A stretch of 64,000 nt of DNA from Planctomycetota bacterium (GTDB lineage Bacteria > Planctomycetota > UBA1135 > UBA2386), in the NCBI GenBank assembly GCA_021776805.1, contig JAJFFD010000092.1, positions 124,001-188,000 on the forward strand, written 5' to 3'. A program made the translations under genes and the position numbers. Every line of letters begins with the position of its first letter. Position 1 is the first letter of the stretch. Shown in pieces: positions 17,332-26,481 of this stretch. The notes beneath the pieces were generated by a model. It did no database searches, was not told the DNA's origin, and saw nothing but the letters and a program-made list of their open reading frames with translations.

Positions 17332-17568
17332 ATGAAGCCAAGAAAAGAGGAGGAAGCCGGTGGCGAACTCAGCGTCACAGAGAAGTTTCTCGTCGACATG
17401 CATCGGCTGTATCCGCAGAAGACCTTTCGGCCCGAAGATCTCCGAGTTCATCTGACTGTTACGAGTCTCAAGACCATCACCTAGCTACAGAGGAAGCTCG
17501 TTGAGCAGGGGAAGCTTGTCGCTGTCTCTGATGATGGTGGGTTGTTCATCAGGACGAGGATCAAGTAG
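17332..17568 (+). pseudogene. Small helix-turn-helix-like protein gene with an internal TAG stop
   Basis: From ATG 17332 the frame reads KPRKEEEAGGELSVTEKFLV, then helical text (YPQKTFRPEDLRVHLTVTSL), until TAG at 17482-17484. It continues in the same frame with LQRKLVEQGKLVAVSDDGG to a second TAG at 17566-17568. Across the stop the text looks like one 78-residue winged-helix-like protein ('TSLKTIT*LQRKLVEQGKL'), where CAG (Gln) to TAG would explain the break. I read it as a fresh nonsense mutation; readthrough is the alternative. A stretch rich in AGGAGG lies upstream of the ATG. Confidence 0.55.
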
Positions 17569-17954
17569 CGGGCTTTATTCAGGAGGGCAGGCGACCTTGG
17601 AGCTTTGGGTGAATCTGGAGTACTTCCTGATCACGCCAGTTGCTTCGAGTCCGTGGCACTGCTCGTGAGCGATTCCGTTGTCCTAGAGACGGGGTGTTGC
17701 TCACCCAACCGTCAAGGAACTCCGCCGTAAGCTGAAGTCGATTCTCCAGGCGTAGGTCGAAATGGTCCATCGTTGCCATGAGATTCTGTCGCAGGAGACT
17801 TGGCTGCGAGTCGTGACCAACAGCAAGAAAGTACAGGTTGCAGCATATGACGATCTATTCAGAGGTATCTCGATCCGAAGTTGTTGTGTAGATCATTGAG
17901 CATGTGCTTCCTAGACTCCGTAGTTCCAGGTTGTCTACAAGTGAGGACCCCAGG
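17569..17954. other. Non-coding stretch upstream of the GHKL ATPase gene
   Basis: About 385 bp with no convincing gene on either strand. It presumably contains the promoter of the GHKL ATPase gene, but none can be pointed out. Confidence 0.45.
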
Positions 17955-19985
17955 ATGACTGCACAGAGGAGACGCTCGCGAGCATCGGGAGTCCGGCGAA
18001 TGAAGCTGGATGTTCTTGGGGGCATCGAAAACACTTCAGTGTCGACCCAACATGCGTTCCTTCCGGTTATCGAGGCTATCGTCAACAGCATCCACGCGAC
18101 GGAGGACCGGTTCGGATCTCAGGTTGCGCGTAAGGGCCGAGTCGAAGTGCGTCTGCGCCGCGCTCCCCAACAGCACCTTCCCTCAGTGGGCAAAGCTCCG
18201 ATCGAAAATGTGACCTCCGTCACCGTCACGGACAACGGGTGTGGATTCACGGATGAGAACATGCTCGCCTTCGAGACGGCGAATAGCCGGGCCAAAGCAG
18301 ACCGTGGAGGGAAAGGGGTTGGCAGGTTTTCATGGTTGGTGGTCTTTCGCGAGGCCGTAGTAAAGAGCACCTTCGAGCACGCCGGTGAACGCCATCAGCG
18401 AACCTTCGTGTTTCGTCGCTCCGGGGCCGGTATCGAGGAGTTCATAGAGGGGGGTGCTCCGGACCGGCAGTGGATTCAGACAATCGTCAAGCTCGATGGA
18501 GTTCTCCTGAAGTATCAGGCTGCAATGCGGAAGGGACTGGATGTCATCGCGGAGCGGATCTTCGAGCAGTGCTTTGACTACTTCGTTCTCGATCGTTGCC
18601 CAAGAATTCTGCTAGTTGATGAAGCCGCTGACAAACAGCAGAAGATCGTCCTAAACGATCGTATCTCTGAGCTGAACATCGGCGAGACGCTGGACTTGTC
18701 GGTGGGCAATCACGAACTGAGCGTGCGGCACGTTCAGCAGCCGCATGCAGCGGGGCGAAACCACAAAGCGCACCTGTGCGCCAACCATCGCGAGGTCATG
18801 GAGTTCCCGCTGGCCCAAGTTTCGGATCTAGGCACAGAACCAATTCAGTCGACTCAGGGAGATCCGGTTGCTCACCACGTTTTCGTTAAGGGTAGTCCAC
18901 TCGACGAGAACGTGGACGCAACCCGGACTCGACTTGATCTGCCTGACGGACTTCCTCTTTTTGAGCACGGTGAGATGTTGGATCTCAAGGTGCTTCGAGA
19001 GGCGATCGGGACCCATGTCAACGAATACCTTGCAGACACCCTGGCGGCAGAGCGAGCTGCGAATCGTAAGAAGATCGAAAAGCACATCCGGTCCGTGCAG
19101 CCAGAGTATCGGCACCTCATCACCCACATGCCTGAGCAGCTTGACCGGGTCAAGTGGACAGATGATTCGCAACAGCTCGACGAGAGCCTCTACCGGATCC
19201 AACAAGCGTGGGAGATCGAGGTTCGTCGGCGACAGGCAGAGGTGGAGAGACAACTGGAATCTGAGGATGTTGAGCCCGACACGGTGGCGGAAGAGCTGTA
19301 TCGTGTGATCGCGGAGACCAATGAGGCTGGTCAAGCCAATCTCGTTCGCTACGTATCAAAGCGCCGCGCCGTCATCAAGTTGATGGAGAACCTGTTGGGA
19401 AAGGCGGTCCTGGAGGACCACGTTCATCGCATCGTGTTTCCTCTGCGCAAGACCGCCGATGAAGTGGCCTACGATGAGCACAACCTGTGGCTCGTCGATG
19501 ATTCGCTGTCGTTCTACGACTTCGTAGCGTCTGACAAGCCGTTAGCGTCTAGCTCACAGACACGATCGTCAGCGTCGCAACGGCCAGATATCCTCGCATT
19601 CAAGACCGGCGACGCCCCCTTCCACCACATCGCGCTCGTTGAGTTTAAGAGGCCCGAACGCAAGGACGAGAATCCTGTCGAACAAATCGTGAAGTACGCA
19701 GTGCTGTTGAGGAAAGGTGGCGCACAGGACTTCAAGGGACGGTCGTTAGCTGGGATCCCGAAGAGTGTCAGAATTGACGGCTACGCTGTTGCGACATTGA
19801 CGAGAGAGTTGGAGGAAAAGCTGCGGGTAGGACCGGGGAACATGGAAAAAGTCGAAGGTGACTGGCGCTGGTTCGGATCAGTTCCAGCAGAAAACCTCTC
19901 GATTGAAGTTCTTGATTTCCAAGCGTTCGTTCGCAGGGCGGAACAGAGGAACAGAGCGTTCTTCAATAAGCTGGGTTTGTCGTAG
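17955..19985 (+). CDS. GHKL-type ATPase with PD-(D/E)XK-like C-terminal region (candidate defence protein)
   Basis: The 676-residue product has the HSP90/MutL/histidine-kinase ATP fold at its N-terminus: N-box EAIVNSIHA (about 39-47), DNGCGF (about 93) and the lid GGKGVGRFS (about 119-127). A charged helical middle follows. Near 541-570 it shows RPDILAF ... ALVEFKRPERKD, the spacing of a PD-(D/E)XK nuclease core. GHKL ATPases joined to nuclease-like domains are frequent in bacterial defence islands. It lies just before a remnant of a restriction enzyme gene, which supports a defence setting (inference). ATG 17955 is preferred over 17904; ATG 18000 (MKLDVLGG) is also possible. No named system can be assigned safely. 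Confidence 0.8.
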   Translation: MTAQRRRSRASGVRRMKLDVLGGIENTSVSTQHAFLPVIEAIVNSIHATEDRFGSQVARKGRVEVRLRRAPQQHLPSVGKAPIENVTSVTVTDNGCGFTDENMLAFETANSRAKADRGGKGVGRFSWLVVFREAVVKSTFEHAGERHQRTFVFRRSGAGIEEFIEGGAPDRQWIQTIVKLDGVLLKYQAAMRKGLDVIAERIFEQCFDYFVLDRCPRILLVDEAADKQQKIVLNDRISELNIGETLDLSVGNHELSVRHVQQPHAAGRNHKAHLCANHREVMEFPLAQVSDLGTEPIQSTQGDPVAHHVFVKGSPLDENVDATRTRLDLPDGLPLFEHGEMLDLKVLREAIGTHVNEYLADTLAAERAANRKKIEKHIRSVQPEYRHLITHMPEQLDRVKWTDDSQQLDESLYRIQQAWEIEVRRRQAEVERQLESEDVEPDTVAEELYRVIAETNEAGQANLVRYVSKRRAVIKLMENLLGKAVLEDHVHRIVFPLRKTADEVAYDEHNLWLVDDSLSFYDFVASDKPLASSSQTRSSASQRPDILAFKTGDAPFHHIALVEFKRPERKDENPVEQIVKYAVLLRKGGAQDFKGRSLAGIPKSVRIDGYAVATLTRELEEKLRVGPGNMEKVEGDWRWFGSVPAENLSIEVLDFQAFVRRAEQRNRAFFNKLGLS

Positions 19986-20046
19986 AGGTCAATCCACAAA
20001 CTGATGTGATTGTCGGCGAGGATCTTGTTGAGGGCTTCGTGCCTGC

Positions 20047-20172
20047 ATGCGCACCAAGGTGAAGCGACTACTTCGGCGTCACGGTTACCCACCGGACAAG
20101 CAGGAAGCTGCGGTGGTCACAGTTATCGATCAGGCTGAAGCTGTCTGTCGTGAGTGGGGTGAGGTTGCGTAG
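20047..20172 (+). pseudogene. Remnant of type I restriction enzyme R subunit (HsdR C-terminus)
   Basis: A 41-codon frame reads [20 protein letters not shown], then [20 protein letters not shown] and a final Ala before the stop. This matches the extreme C-terminal block of HsdR (DUF3387: [19 protein letters not shown]...VxxQAExxxxxW). An in-frame TGA lies 18 nt upstream, and the large helicase/nuclease body is missing, so this is a leftover of a deleted type I restriction locus. It sits 61 bp after the GHKL gene. Confidence 0.75.
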
Positions 20173-22394
20173 CGAGAACTGTGCAACTACGGCTTGAAGA
20201 AGATGCTGACTCGCTTGATCACTACATCAACTCCAAAACTTCGATCGAGAATCAGGACCCACCTGAATCCGTTCTTGTTATCTAGATTGAGAGTTGGGGT
20301 GTTCGGGAACGGGCCGAATTGCCCAACAAACTGCCTCCACCCTCGGACTTCCTCTGGAAGAAGGATTTGCCCACTCCCCGGAACAATGTCTGCTGCTTGA
20401 GCATAGAACGCCAAGGGTGTGTCGGGATGCTGGGCCAGGACGCCATAGGATGGGTCATCACTGAAAATCTCGGTAGCCCCATCAATCTCGGCTTCAATTT
20501 CATAACGATGGTACTCCGGGGCAAAGATCTGGTTTGTTTCGTACCAACGAGACTGGAATGCCACGAGTGGCCATTCCTCGGTAACCTGACCTACCTCCCC
20601 ACTGCCCGTAGGCATGAGTTGGCCGAGCAGTGCCGTCGAAGGGCTGGGATCTTGCGATTCGAGTCGAACGTATCCCATCGAGCCATCTCCACCACGAGTG
20701 TGGTACACGTACTTGCTATACTGTTCCACGGGTGGCAAATCGAGTCTGGCCACGCCTCCGCTTCCAGGGCTCACATCGAGGGTACCTTGTAAATCGGCGA
20801 AGCCATCAACGAGAAGGATGATGCTTCCCCCGGAGCCTCCGCCTCCCGGCGCAGCAATGCCGGAAGGAAAGGCTGTGCCAGTATCCTCCGGCAATTTGGT
20901 TTGATCGGCCGCAGATCCTCCCCGAGCCTGTATGAGGGAGAGGCTTTCCGTGGTGAGGCTGCTACCGATACGAAGGGCGACAGCTCCTCCGCCGCCGGCT
21001 CCGCCGGCACCTGAGCTAAACAAGATTGGGTCTTTTATGGCCGTCCAAATCTCTTGTCTCGCAAACAGGGCATGACTACCGCCCCCTCCACCGCCAGAGC
21101 CACCGACCACATAGTGATCGGAAGACTCCATTGAAGGCCGGGGAAGAAAATCTAGAGCAACTCCGGGCGGTACCACTGGCCCGCTCTGATGAAAGAAATC
21201 AGGGTCGGGAACAGGCGGGTAAACCGTCCCAAGCGGAACGGTTTTCGTCCCGTTTTGAATCGCCAACCCCTCCTGCCCCGGGTTGAGGAACCCACCTCCG
21301 CTGCCACCTCCGGCGGTGTACTGCGAGTACTTGTCCTGAGGAACTGGGATGGCTGTAGGCGGGGGTGTGGTGAAGTCCACCTGCGAAGGATCGCCATGGG
21401 CGGGCACTACAGGCCCTCCACGACCACCCGTAAGGAGTTGCGGCCCACTGGGTCCGCCATACACATGGCCCTGGAGCAAGACGACATCGCTTCCTGGCGA
21501 ACCAACGCTCCAGGTCGATGCTCCCTGACCTCCGGCTCCGGCTCCAGGACCACCAGCGCTTCCAGGTTGTCCGGGTTGAGGGAGTGGAGGTGCCGGCTGA
21601 CCACCTACGTCGAACTTCTTGCCATCCCACAAGTCCGTAATATCGGTACCATTCGCCAAGATAGAGCCTCGGATGTCGCACTTTCCGCGAACAAAGATCC
21701 GAACAGGGTTCGCTCCTTTGAAGATGAGCGTGATTCCCTCCGGCAACAAGAAGTCGGTGAAGTGAAAGATCCCATCACCTACTGACTGATCTTGGTTCAT
21801 CCAGTTGTTCGAGACTTGTTCATCGGACACGATGAGCTGTCCATCTGTTCTCCATTCCCAAACTGTTTGGTTCACATCCAGAGGAACTCCGTCCGTGTAA
21901 TCAAAGGTGCCCAGCCGCCCATCTCCTCCCTGCAAACCAAATACTCCCATACCGCCGCCCCAGCTCCCCGTTGAGCGATCCTTGTCGAGCATAAGGTCGT
22001 CAATGAATGTCTCGTCTACACTCTTCAAGTTGGGACCGACAATCCCTTGCATGGCGTCTGACATCACAACTCCGATGTCAGGCACCGTCTCATCGAGAAC
22101 AATTGCTTGTTGATAGAATTCCCGACCCACCCAGCTCGGGTCTCGGGGGATTTCTATACTCCAGAAAGCTCTGAAGTTATTGATGCCGAGAGTCTCCTGT
22201 CGGCGCACATCACAGTACAGGAAACATCCGGGCATCCCGATAACACCGAGATCGGCAGGCAGAGGCACAGTTCCCCAACTCGAAGTATTGAGCCCCAGAA
22301 CGCCTACAGCGAAACCAAAATCGGGGACTGATCTTCCCCCAAAAAAGTGGACACCCAGATAGGAGTTTCAACACTCCAAGAGGATGATGATCCC

Positions 22395-22688
22395 ATGGGC
22401 AAGTCCCGCAGGAAGTTCAGCCGCGAGTTCAAGCTCGAGGCAGTGAAGCAAGTCGTCGAGCTCGGCCGCTCGGTGAGCGAGGTTGCAGCGAATCTCGACG
22501 TGCACGCCAACTCGCTCAGCAGCTGGAAGAGGCAGTATCTTGAGGACGGGAGTGTGCAGGCTCCTGCCGACGAGCAGGCGGACCTGGCGGCAGAGGTTCG
22601 TAAGCTCCGCCGCGAGCTGAAGATCGCACAGCAGGAGCGTGAGATCCTAAAAAAAGCCGCGGCCTACTTCGCAAACGCAAAGGACTGA
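22395..22688 (+). CDS. IS3-family transposase OrfA (helix-turn-helix)
   Basis: The 97-residue product from ATG 22395 begins MGKSRRKFSREFKLEAVKQV and carries the HTH_Tnp_1 helix-turn-helix (SVSEVAANLDVHANSLSSW, about 27-45). A leucine/charged coiled coil follows (ADLAAEVRKLRRELKIAQQE). It binds the IS ends. At 22649-22655 a run of seven A residues, phased A AAA AAA, is the likely -1 slippage site that produces the OrfAB fusion transposase. Confidence 0.93.
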   Translation: MGKSRRKFSREFKLEAVKQVVELGRSVSEVAANLDVHANSLSSWKRQYLEDGSVQAPADEQADLAAEVRKLRRELKIAQQEREILKKAAAYFANAKD

Positions 22689-22735
22689 GATTCGCGTTTG
22701 TTCGAGACCACCGGGAGGTCTTCGAGGTAGGCCTG

Positions 22736-23554
22736 ATGTGCAAGACCTTGAGGGTCTCCCGGAGTGGTTTCTATGCTTGGCTTTGCCGCTGTGAGAGTGA
22801 GCGAGCCCGCGAGAATCGACGTCTGATCAAGGTGATTCGTGTGATCTACGACGAGAGTCGTGGCATCTACGGCTCCCCTCGCGTGCACAGGGCCATGCAG
22901 CAGCAAAGTGAGCCTTGCGGCCTGAATCGAGTTGCACGCTTGATGCGCAAGGCCGATCTGCGCTCGAAGATCCGGCGAAGGTTTCGAGTGAAGACGACCG
23001 ACTCGAATCACTGCCATCCAATTGCCCCGGATCTCTTGGACCGCGACTTTACGGCGGATGGCCCCAACCAGGCCTGGGTCTCGGACATCACCTTCATCAA
23101 GACTGAAGAGGGTTGGCTCTACTTGGCGGTGACGATGGATCTGTTCTCGCGGAAGATCGTCGGCTGGTCGATGGCTCCGACATTGCACGCGAAGGTAGTC
23201 GTGGACGCACTGAAGATGGCGATCACGCATCGTCGACCAGAGCCAGGTTTGATCCATCACTCCGACCGCGGCTCACAGTACGCATCAGAAGCCTTCACCA
23301 CAGTGCTTGCTGATCACGGCCTGCGCGCGAGCATGAGCCGCAAGGGCAACTGCTACGACAATGCGGCCATGGAGAGCTTCTTCCACACGCTGAAGACAGA
23401 GCATGTCAGGCACGTGCGATACCGCTGTCATGCGGCAGCACGGGCAAGCCTGTTCGACTACATCGAGAGCTTCTACAATCGCAAGCGACTGCATTCGACG
23501 CTCGGATACAGATCCCCCGACGAATTCGAGCGCGCTTGTACTGAGGCCGCCTGA
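22736..23554 (+). CDS. IS3-family transposase OrfB (DDE integrase domain), made as an OrfAB frameshift fusion
   Basis: The 272-residue frame from ATG 22736 is in the -1 frame relative to orfA. That frame is open from the A7 slip site at 22649-22655 through KRKGLRFAFVRDHREVFEVG, so the active enzyme is probably OrfAB. The rve/DDE catalytic acids are visible in WVSDITFI, HHSDRGSQY and AAMESFFHTLK. The family end motif SLFDYIESFYNRKRLHSTLGY is present. Both frames are intact, so the IS is probably still active. Confidence 0.95.
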   Translation: MCKTLRVSRSGFYAWLCRCESERARENRRLIKVIRVIYDESRGIYGSPRVHRAMQQQSEPCGLNRVARLMRKADLRSKIRRRFRVKTTDSNHCHPIAPDLLDRDFTADGPNQAWVSDITFIKTEEGWLYLAVTMDLFSRKIVGWSMAPTLHAKVVVDALKMAITHRRPEPGLIHHSDRGSQYASEAFTTVLADHGLRASMSRKGNCYDNAAMESFFHTLKTEHVRHVRYRCHAAARASLFDYIESFYNRKRLHSTLGYRSPDEFERACTEAA

Positions 23555-24234
23555 CGGCGGCAGCTTTCCAAAGAGCGGGGGCTAGCGCCCCCGACAGCCG
23601 CGCTCCGCTTTAGCTCCGCAGGGCTCCGCTACGCGCGGCTCCCCACCTCAGGGGTACGGACGCGTCTATGTACTCAACCCCAATTGACTGGGACCAGCAA
23701 AGCTGGTCTGCTGCATCAACACGTAAACCGTGTCCACTGAAACGGGGGAGGATCAGACTCTTGTGAGGCGAACAGTGAAGGTCTCGCTGAGTTTAGGGCC
23801 TGACTCGTTCCAAACTGAGAGAGTAGGGACACCTCGTATGCCCTGACACCCGTCCCCTATTTTTGTGTAGCTCTGTCCAAAGACAGGCAAGGCCAACATC
23901 GAGAGCGCCGCCAGGATCCTGGTGATGAGACTGCAAGCCATGGCTTCTCCTTCGGTGGGGAGCAGGCATTTTATTCACCATCTCTCACGACTCCAGGATG
24001 GGGCCGACAATTTGTGAGACCGCGCTGTTCGACTGGATCCCTGAATAGAAGTTTGGTCAGCCGAAATGCTCACTGTTCACGAAGGGCCTCAGCGGCGAAC
24101 GGGAAGAGACGAACTGACGCACACCGAAGGACACATCCCGCTTTCAAAAGTAGTTGGGATGAGTCTATGGTCTTCGAGGGGCCACGTACGGTGTGTGCTT
24201 GGCTGGCCTCTTTGTACTCAGGTATGAAGTTTCA

Positions 24235-25182
24235 GTGACCACCACAGCAGAAGGAGATCTCAACGGCTTCCCCAACTTGCATCTCATTCAGGATGCCATC
24301 AGAGTCTTGCGTGGCTCAAGAACGGCGGGACAAGCACCGAGACCACCAGAACGGTCACTTCAGCCCAAGTTCAATACTGCGGGCCTCAAGAGCGTCATGG
24401 TGGTCCAGGAAACCGTCAAACGCATCTCTGACCACCTCAGACTATGCACCCCAGGCTTGATCACAGTCTCGTTCGTCGGCGACAGCGAAGCTCCCGCAAG
24501 TGTCCAGCGTGAAGGGAATGACTTCTTCATCGAAGTGCGCTCTGAGTTCAGTCTGAATCTCGGTGCGATTCAGGCTCTTCTCGCCCACGAGATGATGCAC
24601 GTCTATCTCTCCGAGTACTGAGTGGCACTTGAAGACACCTATGCAAATGAAGTGCTGACCGACACCTCAGCCTTCATCTATGGACTTGGCTATCTCGTAC
24701 TCCAGGGGATGCAGAGAAACGTCACCGAGTTCGAGCGCAGAGCAGACTACGAACTCCACGTCCAGACTGTCATTTCGAAGACTGGCTACCTGACGGGTGA
24801 CGAGTATGGCTTCCTGTTGGCCTATTGGCGTCGAAGTGAGAGTTTGAGGAGAAGGTACTTGCCAAGATCAAAGTGGATACGCGGCTTCTTGAAGACTGGC
24901 GGCCGCAGACTCAAGGATGATGCTTGGCGACCGCCAGTAAGACAAACTCCTATTGGCCTCCGTATTCGCTATCAGCAGGATCGCGCAAGGTTCGTCAGGC
25001 ATTCATCGTCTCGATCGGAGGAAACTGGACTTGGGTATCGGTTTGAGCGTGATGAAAACTCTTTGGTTCGAGTCATCTTCAGATGCCCTGAGTGCTTTCA
25101 GCGATTGAGACTCCCCGTTGGGTTGCGCCGGCTTGTCGTGACGTGCCCAAACTGCACCACGAAGATTCCTTGTAGAACATGA
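24235..25182 (+). pseudogene. HEXXH metallopeptidase with zinc ribbon, interrupted by an in-frame TGA
   Basis: The frame (GTG 24235 or an earlier start at 24193) reads up to AHEMMHVYLSEY, then hits TGA at 24619-24621. It continues in the same frame (VALEDTYANEVLTDTSAFIYG) to 25182. HEMMH is a zinc-protease motif, and the EVLTDTSAF segment just after the stop would supply the third, glutamate ligand, so both sides are needed for activity. The C-terminus has a CPEC...CPNC zinc ribbon. TGG (Trp) to TGA would explain the break. The product could be a SprT-like or gluzincin protease. As it stands it should be inactive, unless the stop is read through or is a sequencing error. Confidence 0.7.
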
Positions 25183-25197
25183 CGCAAATGCAATCTG

Positions 25198-25674
25198 CTA
25201 CGAAAGGGACTTTGGGAGCATCTGGACAAGCATCCCTTCAGCCCAGCTCATGGCTCGGTAACCCAACTGCACTTCTCCTAACTTCTTCCGAATTTGAAGA
25301 AGCCATTCTTCTCCGCTTACCTTCACACTTCCAACGAAGCAATCTCCTTGCCCTTTGAACTTGGGAACTTCTTCCGATCTCAACGGCAAAAAAGTCCCTG
25401 CTTCGCCATCGATCCAGATTCGATATCCGCGATGGAGTACTTTCCTCGATAGAACCAAGTGTTTGAAGCCGTGATCTATTGCTCGTGCAATGAGCCTTTC
25501 GAGAGTGAACTGACTTCGCAGATCAGGGTCGGGTTCCTTGAGGAGTGACGTGAGGAAGTTCTTGCTTGTTGGGATGGGTGACACAACAGCATCAAACACT
25601 CGTCTTGATCTGCCCTGGAGCGACCATCTTTCTGGCTTGATCAATGGCGGCCTGCTTTCGGTCAATTCCGGCAA
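25198..25674 (-). CDS. Hypothetical protein, up to 158 aa
   Basis: I do not recognise it. The C-terminal two thirds look like a real folded protein (FTLERLIARAIDHGFKHLV; LHRGYRIWIDGEAGTF; SGEEWLLQIRKKLGEVQLGY). The first ~28 residues overlap the upstream HTH gene by 83 nt in another frame, so the true start may be an internal GTG near VVSPIPTSKNF. It belongs to a minus-strand series that starts with the Rep-like gene. Confidence 0.55.
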   Translation of the reverse strand: MPELTESRPPLIKPERWSLQGRSRRVFDAVVSPIPTSKNFLTSLLKEPDPDLRSQFTLERLIARAIDHGFKHLVLSRKVLHRGYRIWIDGEAGTFLPLRSEEVPKFKGQGDCFVGSVKVSGEEWLLQIRKKLGEVQLGYRAMSWAEGMLVQMLPKSLS

Positions 25675-25987
25675 CTGTTGCCGTGAGATCCTTCAACCGT
25701 TCCAGGTTTATCGGACTCGGCTGGGAATGCCCTCGCCACCAGCGTCGGACCGATCTTGAACTGACTCCGATCTCTCTGGCGATCCCTTCCATTTTCCATC
25801 CTCGAATATCGACGAGATAGACAAGGCCAATCGGTGCAGTCTCGTGCCAGACTTCTGGGATTCTCCCGGATCCGAATTTTCCCGCCATCGCAGCAAAGAT
25901 CTGCTCAGCTTTTATCGCGGTAAAGATGAACCGTTCGGGTCCAGAGCTTCGCTCCCAGCTTCGCAACATTTTTCTTAGGCGACCCAC
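25592..25987 (-). CDS. Helix-turn-helix protein, 131 aa
   Basis: A basic protein with a clear helix-turn-helix: WKMEGIAREIGVSSRSVRRWW at about residues 64-84, followed by INLERLKDLTATVAGI. The N-terminal 50 residues (LRSWERSSGPERFIFTAIKAEQ) are helical and unassigned. In a plasmid-like element it may control copy number or replication genes (inference). Confidence 0.6.
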   Translation of the reverse strand: MGRLRKMLRSWERSSGPERFIFTAIKAEQIFAAMAGKFGSGRIPEVWHETAPIGLVYLVDIRGWKMEGIAREIGVSSRSVRRWWRGHSQPSPINLERLKDLTATVAGIDRKQAAIDQARKMVAPGQIKTSV

Positions 25988-26097
25988 GAGTGTCCTGAAA
26001 ATCCTGTTGTGGACATGGCACTCCTTACAAACGCCAGAAACTCATGGCGGAGCTACACTAGCAAGATCTTGCCTTGGTAGAACAAGCCGGCGAGGGA

Positions 26098-26481
26098 TCA
26101 CGCCCAGGCACGGCTAGCCTCGTGAGGATCTTCTTGTTCCCGACCTGCGAACTGGGCAGAGAAACTTGAGTACCAGTTCTCGCAGTACAGCCACAGGAAG
26201 TCGCAGAACTCCTCGCTTGAATCAAAAGCGGGGAGTAATCCTCGGCTCATCCGATCGAACAAAGCCCAGGACAGTGGAGCAAAAAGATGGTCACCAGCAA
26301 ACTTGTCTCCCAAGTCAGTAGATTGGAACTGCAAGAAACAACTCAGTAGCCCAAGAGCAGTTTCCCAGGACTCTTGAAGGGAAGAGGCGTCGCCAAGGAG
26401 ATTGAAGACTTGGTACTCGAGGAAAGCCTTCTGTGGATCCCACTTGAGGTCCTGACAAGAATCAATCTCAAGCGCGTTCAC
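26098..26481 (-). CDS. Hypothetical protein, 127 aa
   Basis: No family recognised. The product is acidic and rich in Phe, Trp and Leu (FLEYQVFNLLGDASSLQES; FCDFLWLYCENWYSSFSAQF), without a signal peptide. Its start overlaps the end of the Rep-like gene by 14 nt, so the two are probably translationally coupled. Confidence 0.6.
   Translation of the reverse strand: MNALEIDSCQDLKWDPQKAFLEYQVFNLLGDASSLQESWETALGLLSCFLQFQSTDLGDKFAGDHLFAPLSWALFDRMSRGLLPAFDSSEEFCDFLWLYCENWYSSFSAQFAGREQEDPHEASRAWA

Larger units (their letters stand above)
22329..23755 (+). mobile_element. IS3-family insertion sequence, 1427 bp, intact
   Basis: The left end reads TGATCTTCCCCC...GTGGACAC and the right end, reverse-complemented, TGATCCTCCCCC...GTGGACAC. 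These are imperfect terminal inverted repeats resembling those of IS3 itself (TGATC start). The element is flanked by a 3-bp direct repeat, GAC, at 22326-22328 and 23756-23758, the usual IS3-family target duplication. It encodes orfA and an orfB reached by -1 frameshift. About 200 bp of GC-rich non-coding DNA with a hairpin (GGGGGC/GCCCCC at 23577-23592) follows orfB. It interrupts an exported-protein gene. Confidence 0.95.
20187..23941 (-). pseudogene. Exported glycine-rich protein gene split by an IS3-family insertion
   Basis: The 5' part starts at ATG 23941 (MACSLITRILAALSMLALPVFGQS, a signal peptide) and reaches 23756. The 3' part runs from 22325 to the stop at 20187. Removing the IS and one GAC target copy joins the halves in frame as FTVRLTRV-PDFGFAVGVLGL, giving 774 residues. 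The N-terminal domain aligns by eye with the chromosomal protein at 48125-49810 (GVLGLNTSSWGTVPLPADL against GFLGLSDTTWGVIPLPASL; FYQQAIVLD against FYQQALVLD). The long middle is rich in Gly/Pro/Ser repeats (GGSGGG, GAGGAGGGG), typical of extended surface proteins. A GTG at 22268 might give a truncated product without export signal. The insertion is probably recent, as no other lesion is seen. Confidence 0.88.

Noticed and set aside
24619..24621. TGA in the zinc-peptidase frame as a selenocysteine codon
   Set aside because: It is not at a redox or metal-ligand position, and no strong downstream hairpin was apparent; a nonsense mutation is simpler.
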